NCBI GenBank assembly: GCA_026027325.1
Contig: JAMSLZ010000004.1
Span: 496,001-560,000 of the forward strand
Direction: 5' to 3'
Source of the DNA: Actinomucor elegans
Taxonomy: Eukaryota > Mucoromycota > Mucoromycetes > Mucorales > Mucoraceae
Length of the DNA stretch: 64,000 nt
Shown: piece after piece, positions 1 to 14,485 of the stretch
How the letters are laid out: each line of letters opens with the position of its first letter
Position numbering within the stretch: the stretch's first letter is position 1
Program-made: the position numbers and the translations under genes
The notes under the pieces: generated by a model
Seen by the model: only the letters and a program-made list of their open reading frames with translations
Told to the model about the DNA's origin: nothing
The model's database searches: none

Positions 1-438
1 GATGAGGCTGGATTCAACATGCATATTAGATAAAACTTTGGAAGATCTAGGCAAGGGGTACCTGTTAAAATTGCCTTTCCCTCAAACAGAATTTCCATTA
101 CAATTGTCGAAGCCAATTACGAATTGGGGGTGTAGGCCGAAGACTGTTCAAAAGAAGAGTGCTTTTAACTAAAGAGAAAGAGAGACAACGGTGGGGCACT
201 TGACATAACAAAAGTAAATATGAGAATTGACACCTGAACACGAACACATCCTACAATTTATCAGTGGTGTTATGGACTTGCTTGATAAACATGGAATGAA
301 AGGTCGCTATATCATACTGGATAATCCTTCTATTCATAAGGTTTCCGATGTCCGAGATCTAATCAAGAACCGCAAGTATAAAGCTGTTGACCTGACTCTG
401 TACTCTCCTTTTCTCAACCTAATTGAGTTATTTTAGTC

Positions 439-485
<47 letters not shown>

Positions 486-620
486 GTCAGTGCAAATGAA
501 AATTTGAGCGCCAGAATCGTTGAAGTTGCAAGTCAAGTAATTGTTGAGGATTATCAGGGCTGGATCAGGCATTCTGTTTTATTTTTCGATAAATATTGAG
601 CCCTTGAGGCAATGCTTTAG
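1..620 (+). pseudogene. Decayed Tc1/mariner-type (DDE) transposase, truncated by window start
   Basis: Pieces of one DDE transposase are readable in order in three frames. DEAGFN sits at base 1 in frame 1. A 69-residue stretch at 227-436 in frame 2 has LDNPSIHK and YSPFLNLIELF, which match the usual 'LDNaxIHK ... PYSPxLNPIExFWS' block. A tail at 483-620 in frame 3 has ENLSARIVEV and QGWIRHSV. Stops interrupt the first part near 31-33 and again before 227. The expected Trp codon after LIELF reads TAG (434-436). A 37-38 nt A-run at 445-482 lies between the second and third pieces and breaks the frame. The family normally mobilises itself by cut-and-paste at TA sites, but this copy cannot encode an active enzyme. 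The 5' part lies outside the window and no terminal repeats were identified. Confidence 0.8.
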
Positions 621-1030
621 TAATAGTAGGTTGCAATATACATAAATTCACTATTTATTTTTTGCCATTTGGTATGTTTTCATGCGTTGTTATATTATAT
701 ATTAAAAGGCCGGCGTTAAGAAAGGATCAGCCAAACTAACAGCAATGTTATTGGATCGAAATAGTAAGTAATAGAAAAAAAGAGCAATATAAACCTAGTG
801 GTAGCAGAGACGTCGTAATGCATGGAACTATCAGCTCCTATCTATTACGATAACATAAAAAACAATAACAGTAGGTGTGTATAAGATTTTTTTTTTAATT
901 TTATTTCGGCTGAATTAATTTTTAATTTAAATGTCCCGCCTAGTTTCGAAGTTGTGCTTCTACTCACAGGAATAACCAACGAGAAGGTGGAGACAAATCT
1001 ATTCCCAAACCCCCAGACCCCAACAATAAG
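621..1030. other. Gene-free AT-rich stretch
   Basis: I see no credible coding sequence. The stretch is AT-rich, with a T/A-rich block around 887-930, and it leads into the tandem repeat that follows. Confidence 0.5.
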
Positions 1031-1039
1031 CCTACCTAT

Positions 1040-1600
1040 GGTTCATTTGACTCGAGAAGCTTTCGCAACGTCCGCAGCCAACCCCTCCATAAGGCAAACT
1101 TCCCCCAGATCCGCAAAATTCATTCATGGTTCATCTAACTCGAGAAACCCAGTAAAGATAACATCTGCAGCCAACCCCTCCATGAAGAACTCTGCAAGCT
1201 TGATCTCACCTCACCTGACTCGAGATATTCAGAGGTAACGTCTACAGCCAACCTCTATGTAACTGATGAGCCCAGTTATACTTCATCCGATTCGAGAAGC
1301 ATGAATAACGTCCGCAGCCAACCCTAGATCGATCAAACTTCCCCCAGATCCGCAAAGTTCATTCATGGTTCATCTGACTCGAGAAATCCAGTAAATATAA
1401 CATCCGCAGCCAACCCCTCCAAGAAGAACTCTGCAAGCTTGATCTCACCTCACCTGACTCGAGATATTCAGAAGTAACGTCTGCAGCCAACCCCCATATA
1501 ACTGAGCGAACTCAGTTATACTTCATCTGACCCGAGAAACATGAATAACGTCCGCAGCCAACCCTAGATCGATCAAACTTCATCCCCAGATCTCAATAAA
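1040..1600. repeat. Higher-order tandem repeat, about 240 bp made of three monomers
   Basis: Seven degenerate monomers each pair a CTCGAG-like box with a downstream CGTCCGCAGCCAACCC-like box. The CTCGAG-like boxes start at 1051, 1139, 1219, 1290, 1378, 1458 and 1531. The spacings are therefore 88, 80, 71, 88, 80 and 73, so three monomers form a higher-order unit of about 240 bp that is repeated. The same 240-bp period is seen with AACTTCCCCCAGATCCGCAAA at 1097 and 1336, and a degenerate copy at 1576. A 94-codon open frame across part of it (954-1238) is explained by the repeat and is not called a gene. Confidence 0.85.
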
Positions 1601-2819
1601 GAAGAAAAAGGAAGAAAAAAGCTTTGAGAGAAAGAAATTTTGGGCAGTAACTTAATATGAAGCCATGATGTCACCAGTTTAGCAATCGATATTGCCACTT
1701 CAACTAACACCTTCCGCATTAATACTTCTATCTTCACCACAGCATAATCATATAAATAGCCCACATTTATCATTCAATAAACAAGATCTTGATTTTTCTC
1801 TAAAAACTCTTTAGCTTTTCCAACAAATACCGTGTTTATTGAGCCTATATACTTTGTCAATCAGGTGGCATCTATTTGAATATCGATCTCGTGCTTGTTT
1901 TAAGTTATAGTGATGTAATTATTGTTAATCAAACGGAGACCTATCCGATCTTCTCACATAAACGTCCCTTTCACCTCGAAAATAATCATGTTGTTTCTCT
2001 TCATAGGATCCTTACTATCATCATTCTAAAAAAAAAAACCTTCAAGCTATTGTTTAATTGTATTATTGTGATTTATTCTGGATTGTGAGTACTGAGACTG
2101 AGAGAAACAAAATTGATGTATACTGGTCTTTTATGGTTTCTTGTGCAACGTATGTTTATGTAATATAAACAAATACAATGAAACGTTTCAGCCCTTAATA
2201 ATTTTAAAACATCTTTGATAAGCCTTGCATACTTCATATTTTTCTTCACATATATCAAGACGAACTCAGTTAAGTGTATCCTAAGCAAGTCCTTCGTTAC
2301 AAACTAACAAGATACATCTGCAAAGTCAATAATGCATACTGCTGAATTTTTCACCAATAACTTGAAGAGAGAAGAATATCTTGAAGCGTGATAATTTTCA
2401 ACATTTGAGTGGGAAAAAAAAATAGTCTGGAATCATCAAGGTTTTTCGGATAAACTTAATGCTACACTTCTCCAAAATGATGGCAGTTTATAAATGATCA
2501 TTGTAAACAAAAGCTGGCTATGTAAAGTTTATAGATTAAGGACTTAAATACAGTGTAATCCATTGGACCTATTTTTCCATCCTTTCATCTGTTAGTCATT
2601 GAATATATATTAAATTTTATTGCTCTCTTACGCGAAATAATAGTTCATTTTAGTCAAATCAGTTTCTACTGCTCCACTAATATTTTTAATTCAGTGTGCA
2701 ATAATCCTCGTAAGATCAACCTCCATACCTCTAGTTTGTTTGTTTTGTCAATAATGTTTAAATTTATTTATAAGAACTGTTACTATAGATATCATTTCAT
2801 TAAATAACGAAGAAGAAAA
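1601..2819. other. Gene-free region upstream of the 2820 gene
   Basis: Only short accidental frames are seen. TATAAATAG (near 1752) followed by AATAAA (near 1776) resembles the promoter/poly-A layout of an LTR, but I could not find paired LTR ends, a target duplication or internal retroelement domains. Confidence 0.4.
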
Positions 2820-4444
2820 ATGTCGCAACACACAAAGAATAAAGAGGGTAATATGGCTTTATTTGTATTTGTATATCAAATCTCATCATTTTTCATTATT
2901 ACACTTTTTTGTTTCATCGTCTCATAGAGATATGTGCAACACTGTCTACAATTGTAGAAAAGAATCAAAACGTTACTTGGAGCGCCTTTGTAAAAGAGTC
3001 AGAAGAATCAATATTGAAAGAATACGATGGCTTGAAGACACTAACAGACTACAAAGGTAGTTGGAAAGTCAGGTTTAAAGCTTGTGCAAAGTTGTTAAAC
3101 ATCAGAATTGGAAGCGATGCTTGTGATCACTGGGATCTACTGGCCTCACGATTGCATGAAAAAAGAACTCTATTCAAAATAGATGCGAAAATTGCAGCAA
3201 AAGCAGCACAAGCAACAAAAGCACATTCCTCTGCAGAACTGCAAAGCACTCTTTCACCTTCCAACACAAAAAAGACCGAGTCTTCAAAATGCAGTGAAGA
3301 AAACTATACATTATCGTCTGTTGAAAAACAGAGTATTATCAGATATCTGGAGAGCTTCAGAGAGGAAGATAAATGGAAGCTCGCTAGTGGTAGATATGTA
3401 GAAGATCAAATGTTACTTTTGGTGAAAGAATCATTCTATGAGCACCCCGTGCATTCGCTAATAATTGATCCAAGAGACAGAATTTGGAAGAATTTTTTTA
3501 CAGAGGATGAACTGAAGGAGATTCGCATGTACAACGTTAAGCCACTTCCTGACCTGTCTGAAGAGATGAAAGAGATTCTAAAGCAATATGAGCTTGAAGA
3601 TAAAACGGCTTTGGAGTTTTATGAATTTGCTGATAATGTTCAGGCCCATCCTATCAATGAGTTCGATAAAAAATGGACAAAGGAGAGTATCAAGTCTGCA
3701 TGTGAGCTTTTTTTTGAACATGAGGAGCTCATTATAGATGGCTATTCTGAAGCTGACTTGTTGCACACCGTCTGGGGCTTTATGTACAAGCTCTATAAGC
3801 AAAAACATATAAAAGCTAAATTAGGTGAAAATGTCAGTAAGGCTGTCTCTTTTGCCAAGAATTCTGGTCGCTCCGTTGAAGTAATTGAACAAAGATCAAG
3901 AAAAGTCATAGACGCGAAAATTGATACTTTATTTAAGGCTGGTGTTTATGAGCTTGGGTCCTGCAAAGTTGGCAAGTATGACGTCGAGGAAATTGATGAT
4001 GAGTACATCAACGATGGTCTCCTGAAACTACCAAAGACTTTGAGAGATATGCTTGCAGTACAAGTACGAAGCAACTCAAGTAAGATAAATGATTTAGTAA
4101 CAGTTGGTTACTTAATGATGGGTATATATATATATTTTTTTTTGATTAATGCACAGCAATAACTGATTTGACTAGGACTCAACATGGAACTCATCACAAT
4201 GGATGTTCCAAAAGGGAAGTACGTGACTAGGATGACAAGAACAGAGAAGTTCCCCTTCCCTGAAAAGATGGAAAGTTTTAGTGCAGATTTTCTTTCGTTG
4301 TTGGAGCTCGCATGGAAAGGCTGTGAGATGATGAGAAAGAATCTGACTGTGTTGCATCAAAAAAAGAGAAAAGCCGCTGTGTTGATAACTGGAGATGAGG
4401 AGAGTATCACTTTGGCACCTTCTTTTAACCAGCGACACTCATGA
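2820..4444 (+). CDS. Uncharacterised protein of a probable Mucorales-restricted family
   Basis: Three exons fit in phase: 2820-2847, 2928-4121 and 4176-4444. The introns are 80 and 54 nt (GTAATA...CATAG and GTATAT...CTAG). The start is the ATG at 2820, giving MSQHTKNKE joined to EICATLSTIVEKN, because the internal ATG at 2909 lies inside intron 1. The product is about 496 residues with no signal peptide or membrane segment. It has a Lys/Ser-rich hydrophilic stretch near residues 100-135, an acidic/aromatic middle (WTKESIKSACELFFEHEEL), and a C-terminal block containing KLPKTLRDML, VTVGYLMMG and VTRMTRTEKFPFPEKME. I associate this C-terminal block with multicopy Mucorales proteins of unknown function, from memory only. 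No catalytic motif is recognised. Family assignment and function are uncertain; the exon structure is well supported. Confidence 0.7.
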
Positions 4445-5131
4445 AAACTACAGCACAGGTATAATTTGGAGGAGAACTTGATTAATATTCCAGTATAATT
4501 ATTATTGCATCAAACTCATGATTTCATTTATCATGTTTATTTTTATTGTATCAAGTTCATGAATAGTCTATGTCAAAATCATTATCAATATACTAAGTTT
4601 ATCATTATCATGTTACAGTTAACTGTTGATTGTTTGTAAATGTTCGATTTGTTTAAAGTAGAAGTGAAAAAAAAAAAAAAAATCTTCCTTGATATATTTT
4701 AACTTTATGAAATTAGAGAAATGTCAAATGATATTTATACCATTTAAAGCACAATTAAATTATACTAAAGTTGTTTTTGGATATCAGTGATACTAAACAC
4801 TTTGTAGGACATAAACATCACTTAACAAATACGCTTCATAACACGGTTATGTCCCTTGCAACTTAAACTAAATATTACAGTTTTAGATACCGTTTCTCTA
4901 ACTATGTACGGCCGAAGAGCGTTTGAAATAGCGCAAAATAGGTATGGTGACGATGAGCAACTAAAGAATCTATCAAGACATGATTATACGACCAAAGAAG
5001 CTTTCAAAAAAAAAGTGTTTATTTACAATGAAAGAGGGTGGTGGTATATATGTAACAATATTAATAATGACTATAATAAATACAAAAAGAAAGAACAAGT
5101 CTATTTAATTACGCTAAAGGAACTATAGAAA
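4445..5131. other. Intergenic region between convergent genes
   Basis: This lies between the ends of the 2820 gene (+) and SET2 (-). It holds an A15 run near 4667-4682. An open frame at about 4856-5128 (+) lacks a usable ATG at its 5' end and does not splice to anything. Its product (MYGRRAFEIAQNRYGDDEQL part) might be a gene fragment but is not recognised. Confidence 0.4.
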
Positions 5132-8100
5132 CTATTGGGTAACAAAACTTTTCTGCTGTTGTTGTTGCTGCTTGAATTTAGACACATAATCGGTACCGTA
5201 AGTATCAATAAACTTTTCAATTTTGATCCTTAATCCACTATCCATTCCTTTAATCTTTCTGCCTGATTGCATTTCTCGATCTACAATATGATGCGTCACC
5301 TAAAAAGCTTGAAAGTAAATATGAATGTAGACTATACAATGTACGATGAACTATTACCTTTCTTGCAAGATCTTTAAACAAGTGCTTATCTCCTTTCCAA
5401 AGCGACTGCTGCTTTGAACTGAGATACTTGGTAACTACTTTACCAACCTCTTGCTTCAAATCGATATCGTTCAAATAAGGGCCATCTCCATTCACGCTGG
5501 TGGCATCGACTGAACCGCTTGTAGGTGTAAGTAAATGGCTACTACCCTTGCTCGTGGGGCTTAGATCACCAATACTTTGCTGCCGTAATCGCTTTCGATC
5601 CTCTGTATCCATGATGGCTTGCTCCACTAATCCTTCTAATTGAAGTGGGTCAACTACTCCTTCAATCGATAAACCTGTACCCTTTGAAGTAGATGTTGAA
5701 GGTTCTACTGATGATGAGGCAGGTGGTGGCGGTGGGACCGGTGGCGGTGGTGGCGGTGGTGGAGGCTGCTGCTGTTGTAGCTCAAGTAGTTCAGCAGGCA
5801 CTTCCCATTGCGTTTGGTTGGTGATTCGGTTGTAATAGTACGTATCGCCTTCCCCTGTCACTGCGACCTGCCATTGGTGATTGGCTGTTTCCGTATATGA
5901 TTGCTGTAGTGCATAATAGTATTCCTCTATTGTTTTTCCTTCTGCTGCAGCTGCTGCTTGTGCGTAGTAGTATTGAGAGTAATCATACAAGGACGGGTTT
6001 TGATAGTACTCTGTATAGAATTGCTGCTGTGGCTGTAATTGCTGTGTGCTTTGGGTATTTGTATTCACTTCGGTACCATTAGTTAGAGTAGTTGTATTAG
6101 TGCTAATCAAAATAGGCGTAGACTTTGATATCGCATGGTTAATGTTGTTAGTGGCATTATATGAAAAGTAAGCAGGTGTAGAGGTTGTTGAAGTAGGTGT
6201 CGCAATAAGCTTTTTATGTTTATTGCTGTATTGATGCTTTTGGTGATAATGATGACTAGTGTCTAACATAGCTTTTGGCGCTGTAGGAATCAAGTTCTGC
6301 GGAGGATATTTCATATTAAATACTATATCTTCTGGCGTGACATCCATGGTCAAGTATTCGAAATAATCAGTGTCTGGATCAAAGAATTCTCGACTCGACT
6401 CGTACTTGATCCTCTTGATCTTTTTCCTTCTACCTTGAGTTTGACTGACAGATCTTGAACTGGGTTTTTGTGTTTTCTTTGCTAGGGTGTCTGTAGTCGG
6501 GAAAGATGAGCTGGTTATTACTGATGATGTATCTTGATCCTCCTCCACTTCATCGGCAACTGGATCATCATCACTAGCTATCATATCATCCACATCATCA
6601 TGTTCAAATAGGCCTTGCCCGTTCAATACAGGTATACTATCACTCTCTGCTTGAATCATATTCGATGGAATCATTTCTACATGAGCTCTCTTCGGAATAC
6701 GGTAGACGCTTTTGAGCTGATTCCATGCATCCAAGAGATATTGAGATAATCGACTGATTTCTTGGTTTTCATGATCAATAAATTTGTGCACCACATCAAA
6801 CAGTTTACAATCCTCGAGCCCATTTCTATTGGCAAGGGGCAACTTTTCTAGTACTTGGAGTACCTATGATAGGATTAACAAAAGGTCTGGATTATATATT
6901 ATGTACTATACCCTCAGTACAATGACTTCATTATTTTTCCATTCTCCCAACCAGAATTTGAGCATCTTCAAGCCATGTAATCGAACAATCATCTTGAGTA
7001 TTTCTCTTCCATGAGAGTTATCGACATTGGTCATTTGTAAGCGCATTAATAGCTTGTTGACCAGGCGAGGTTTGCCTACTGAATTTAACATACGCTTCAC
7101 AAACGATTGTACTTTGCGAGGATCTTGCAATGGTTGAGGTACTGCGTGTCTTTTCACTATATCCAATTCATCTTCCAAATCTTCACTGTCATCATCCGAA
7201 GAAGAGGCATTAGAAGATAGCGTGTTCATATGCGTGTCACTCAAGACTTCTTCATCTGCGTCTGAGCCGCCGATAAATCCTTTACAGTTAGGTTCACCAC
7301 AATAGCACTGTTGAGCAATAGCACCATAGCGTTCAAACTTGTAATCAAAGGTTAACTCTTCACCAGCTGTGATGGCACGACTCGTAAAAATACCAATACG
7401 CATCTTTTTACCAATGACCCATTTCTGGGTGATACAATTTGGATTACAAGAATGGTTCATGAATCTTGCCAAGCAACCTCTCTTTGTTGCATCAATGATC
7501 TACAATAAAAATATTAGTCATATGTAACAATATGCACTTTTTGTACATACTTCATCATTCTTTAGTGTCATGAAATAGTAATGCTTGTAACCTTCAGAAT
7601 CGTATTCCCGTGTTCTTCTTATAAATTCAGTTTGAGGTATCACTTCACCAATGTATTCCATGATAAAAGAGTTTCTTCAAGTGATATATTAGTTATACGC
7701 GTGTATTCTACCCTTATTCACTTACTGAGGAAGTTTGGTAAGAGCTCGAAGTCCAAATCCTTTTTTTTCAGTCTTTATCACATCAACAGGAGCATACTGA
7801 CCAAGTTGAAAACGACGATTTCTACAAAGACGACCACAAGGACAGTCTTGTACAATACATTCCATAAACATCATACGGTTAATACATATATTATCATCGC
7901 CACACGCTTCAGAAGGATTTTCCAGTTCAGAATCGTATTTACATTCACAAGGCATGCTTTCTTCTGCCATGGATCGACCCGTAGCAGAACCAATATATAT
8001 ATTAGCTTCAATGTTTTCATACGTTTGCAAGGCCTCATTCGTTGCAGATGGAAAGTATTTAGAATCTGTCATGACATCTAGAAAAGAAAAGAAAAAAAAA

Positions 8101-8724
8101 AAGTTGATTAGTAAACCATAAAAAGGAGTTAATGTCATAAAAAGGGTATTTTCTTTGTGACATTAGACTACCTCTTCTTTCCCATTCTTCTTCTTCATCG
8201 TCATTAGATAAATTAAAAGAATCTTGGTCATCATCCTCATCTTCTTGATCTGATTCTTGTTCTATCAAGACTTGTTCGTTTTGTTCGTTTTGTTCGTCAA
8301 TCTCTTCTTCGGATAACGATTCTTGTTGGAAATAATCTTCTTCCTCCTCTTCTACTTCTTCTTCGGATTCCACTTCAGTAACTTGATCCGGCTCCGATTC
8401 TCGAGATTCATCGTCTGATTCAATAATAGGTTTTGTCGGGGGTCTTTTGGAACCAAATTCGAATTGGAATTGAAATAGGTTAGAAGCATCACTAGTTACA
8501 ATTTGCGTTCGTTCTTGATTGTCCGAGCAAATAGAAGAGTTGTCCATAATATCGAGTTCAGAAGATAATTCATCTTGGTCTTCCTCTACTATTTCTCCTT
8601 CTTCCTCTTCTTCAGTAGATGAGGAATAGTGTTGAGAAGAGAGATCATTTTCGTTTGAAACAGAAGATTCGTCATAATTATCAATAGATCGTCGCGTTGA
8701 CACATGGTTCATTCTATCCCACAT
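5132..8724 (-). CDS. SET2: Histone H3 lysine-36 methyltransferase (Set2/SETD2)
   Basis: Six exons in phase: 8724-8172, 8077-7726, 7674-7551, 7499-6912, 6863-5358 and 5299-5132, giving 1096 residues. Set2 methylates H3K36 during elongation and binds the phosphorylated Pol II CTD. In order: an acidic Ser/Glu-rich N-terminus (1-185); a Cys-rich AWS region (about 226-275, MPCECKY to CPCGRLCRNRRF); SET (about 277-400, with EYIGEV, RFMNHSCNPNC and ELTFDY); post-SET CYCGEPNC (407-414); a helical TFIIS-N-like region (about 500-590, split by intron 4); a WW domain (about 866-895, TYYYNRITNQTQWEVP); poly-Pro; and a C-terminal SRI domain completed by the last exon. All SET catalytic motifs look intact. 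The start is the first ATG of the acidic exon. A probable 5'UTR intron (8886-8835) precedes it and an upstream ATG near 9030 opens only a short frame. The domain set matches animal SETD2 (WW plus SRI). Confidence 0.93.
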
Positions 8725-10013
8725 GTCTTGTGAAGAAGTAGTGGTAGTAGTAGCAGTAACTTTAGCACACACAACATTCACAGTCGAAGAGGATAGAGCA
8801 TGCGTTTTCTTGACAAACTGTTTTGAATCCAACACTGAATTATGGCAGTCGTTAGTTTTGATTATGTTGAAATGTATATGAATTACCAGAGTTAACGTGC
8901 TTAATAATGTATTTCTTTTGTCTGATTTCTACTGAAAGTGCACTTGATCTATAAGATTCCTATCTATTAGAATGGCTTATGACTGTTTCACACTAGAATA
9001 TCAATTTTACCGAATATTGGTACTATGCATAAGCCAATATCTTAGAAAGAGAGTCCTTTAAAATTGCTTGGTTGATCTCTCTCTCTTTCTTTCTTTCTTT
9101 TTTGTTTGATGCTCTAAAGTCAGTCTTGCTGTTATGATACGAAAAGACAACAGCAAAGAAACAAAAAGGTAATAGAGAGAAAAAGAAAAAGAGAAAAAAA
9201 AAAAAATAATAAATTAGCACCAAAAAGCACAGTTTTTTTGCAACCCCAGTTGATCAATACTGGCTTTTAATATATGGTGTTTGTGCTTTTGTGTACATAT
9301 AACAGTGCGATAACACCATGATCGTTTCATATTTGTTATAAACAGACATTAAATGACAGTACAAACACTTGGATCATACTTCCTTTAAGCTTGAAAAGTA
9401 TAAACGCATACCATTTCTTATCAAATAGAAATCATAAATTATCAGAAACTCATTCTCCATAAGACGACATATCATCTTATGAATGCATATAATAACGAGA
9501 AAACATCTTGGTTTAAAGCGAATTAAGGTCATTAACTCGTAGATTAGACAGATACAGTGTTTCCGTAGCAACTGTTTCCGAGACTTAAGTTTGCAGCAGC
9601 TTGTAATTTTAATTCCCAGTTAACCAATGAAAAGTTTGCATAACGTGTTAAGCGTAGTTTAAACTATACTTGTTTCTTGATCTAGTCACCATCCGCCAAT
9701 CAAAATGTTGGAATATTTATACTCTCCGCCCCAATCATAATAGCAGAAGTGAAAGGTCCTCCTTTTCATTAGTTACTTCTCGGCTACCTTTTAGGTTAAA
9801 ATGAGAAAATGATATGTAATGACAAGAAAAAAGTGATATAAAATATAAGCCAATTCGACAAGTGCATTCCAAACAAAGAATAAAAAGTTTATTTTTTTTT
9901 TCCAATGAAGTGAAATGAAACACACATAATAGTATTAATAAAATGTCAAAAATAAAGATAGGCTACAAAGATCAAATCTTCAGCTACCTATCAAAGAAAG
10001 AAACTCAAGGTAC
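8725..10013. other. SET2 upstream region and RPS21 downstream region
   Basis: It contains the probable SET2 leader with a spliced 5'UTR intron (donor GTAATT at 8886, acceptor AG at 8836-8835 on the minus strand). It also holds a pyrimidine-rich CT microsatellite (about 9079-9102) and a CCAAT-rich block around 9690-9740 (CCGCCAATCA and CCCCAATCAT). No further gene is seen. Confidence 0.5.
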
Positions 10014-10392
10014 TTAATGAACATAAGAAAAGACGTTCTTCAAGTCTATAAAAAGAGAAATTAGTTTACAATTCCCATAAGACCAAGTGATATTGATTGA
10101 ACTTACAGCCATCTTGTTGAGCAAGACGATTGATGGCATCATCACCTTCAGCTTCTTTACGAACGAAGCCACAAAGAGCATAGGTAGCAAAAGAACGGGT
10201 AGAGCGGCCTTCAGCATCAACATCAGCAATGTTGATTTGGACTGAAGCGTGGTCCTTGGCAGTGATCAAACGGTTAGTGGCAGAGCTATTGGAGATTGTC
10301 AGTAAAAATGTTTTTCGATTTCATTTTATTTTGATCCTTTACCACTTGCGGGGGATGTAAAGATCAATGATTGAGCCCTCAGAATTCTCCAT
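10014..10392 (-). CDS. RPS21: 40S ribosomal protein S21 (eS21)
   Basis: Three exons in phase: 10392-10343, 10285-10107 and 10045-10014, encoding 86 residues, the usual size for eS21. The N-terminus [20 protein letters not shown] and the following [39 protein letters not shown] and LAQQDG are diagnostic of the family, a small-subunit head/platform protein needed for 18S rRNA maturation. The two introns are 57 and 61 nt. Intron 1 splits the Cys codon after IPRK and intron 2 splits the Tyr codon after AQQDG. The C-terminus [10 protein letters not shown] comes from the short last exon. It is divergent from the ubiquitin protease gene, with 686 bp between the start codons. Confidence 0.93.
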
Positions 10393-11078
10393 TATATAAA
10401 GGTTTGTCCAAAAAGTTAAGGTAGGTTAAACCGGGAAAAGGAATATGAAAAGAAGAAGGAATTACATCCTTTCTGAATTTTGACACTGGCTTTATTGACA
10501 GCTGAAAAAATTTGCGTAGACTTGCACCCAATTTTGATTGGATTGCAAAAATCGAAAAAAAGGCACCCAGCATATTTAAAATGGGAGGAAAATACTACTT
10601 TGGATATTTTGATGTGATGTGGACAGAGTGGAATAGCTTAGATAAAGTAAAATTTGTTAACAAAAAATATATACAAACTTATATTGCATAGAATGATAAA
10701 AGTTGTTCTGTATTATTTACTAACAAATTGAACTGGCAGAAGATTATACGTGATTTTTTCTCTTTTTTAATTTCGTATTGATAATGCGAGCGTTTTTCTG
10801 TCAAAAAAACTAAGAATAAAATACAAACGTATATGTCTATACATAAAAAGTAATTTTGTTTTAGTGAGTGTTTCTTGAAACTGAATATATATAGCTGAAA
10901 GCTGCTATCAAAGGCATAAGAAAACAAAAGTCGAGGGTGTAGCTCAAAATTTCCAAAAAAAAACCCTCTAAAGTGCTTCTGTGACTCACTATGGGCCTTG
11001 CATGACGTGTTGGATTATTTTAACTTTGTAAATTCTTCCTTCTAAATTTGCTACCTTTCTCGATCGAGACGACCTACA
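10393..11078. promoter_or_regulatory. Shared bidirectional promoter region (RPS21 / ubiquitin protease)
   Basis: Start codons of the two divergent genes are 686 bp apart, with no other gene between. The region is AT-rich. I can only define it by position; no specific factor site was identified. Confidence 0.4.

Positions 11079-14485
<3,407 letters not shown>

Noticed and set aside
954..1238. 94-codon open frame within the higher-order repeat
   Set aside because: The frame follows the repeat periodicity, has no initiating context and no family similarity; it is a by-product of the repeat.
1740..1870. Possible LTR-like end (TATAAATAG, AATAAA, later GGTGGCATC)
   Set aside because: No partner LTR, no TG...CA boundaries with a target duplication, no primer-binding site that I could assign to a tRNA, and no gag-pol sequence in the window.
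4856..5128. Open frame of 90 codons with protein-like texture
   Set aside because: No ATG in place, no splice partner and no recognised family. It could be a fragment of a decayed gene but cannot be supported.
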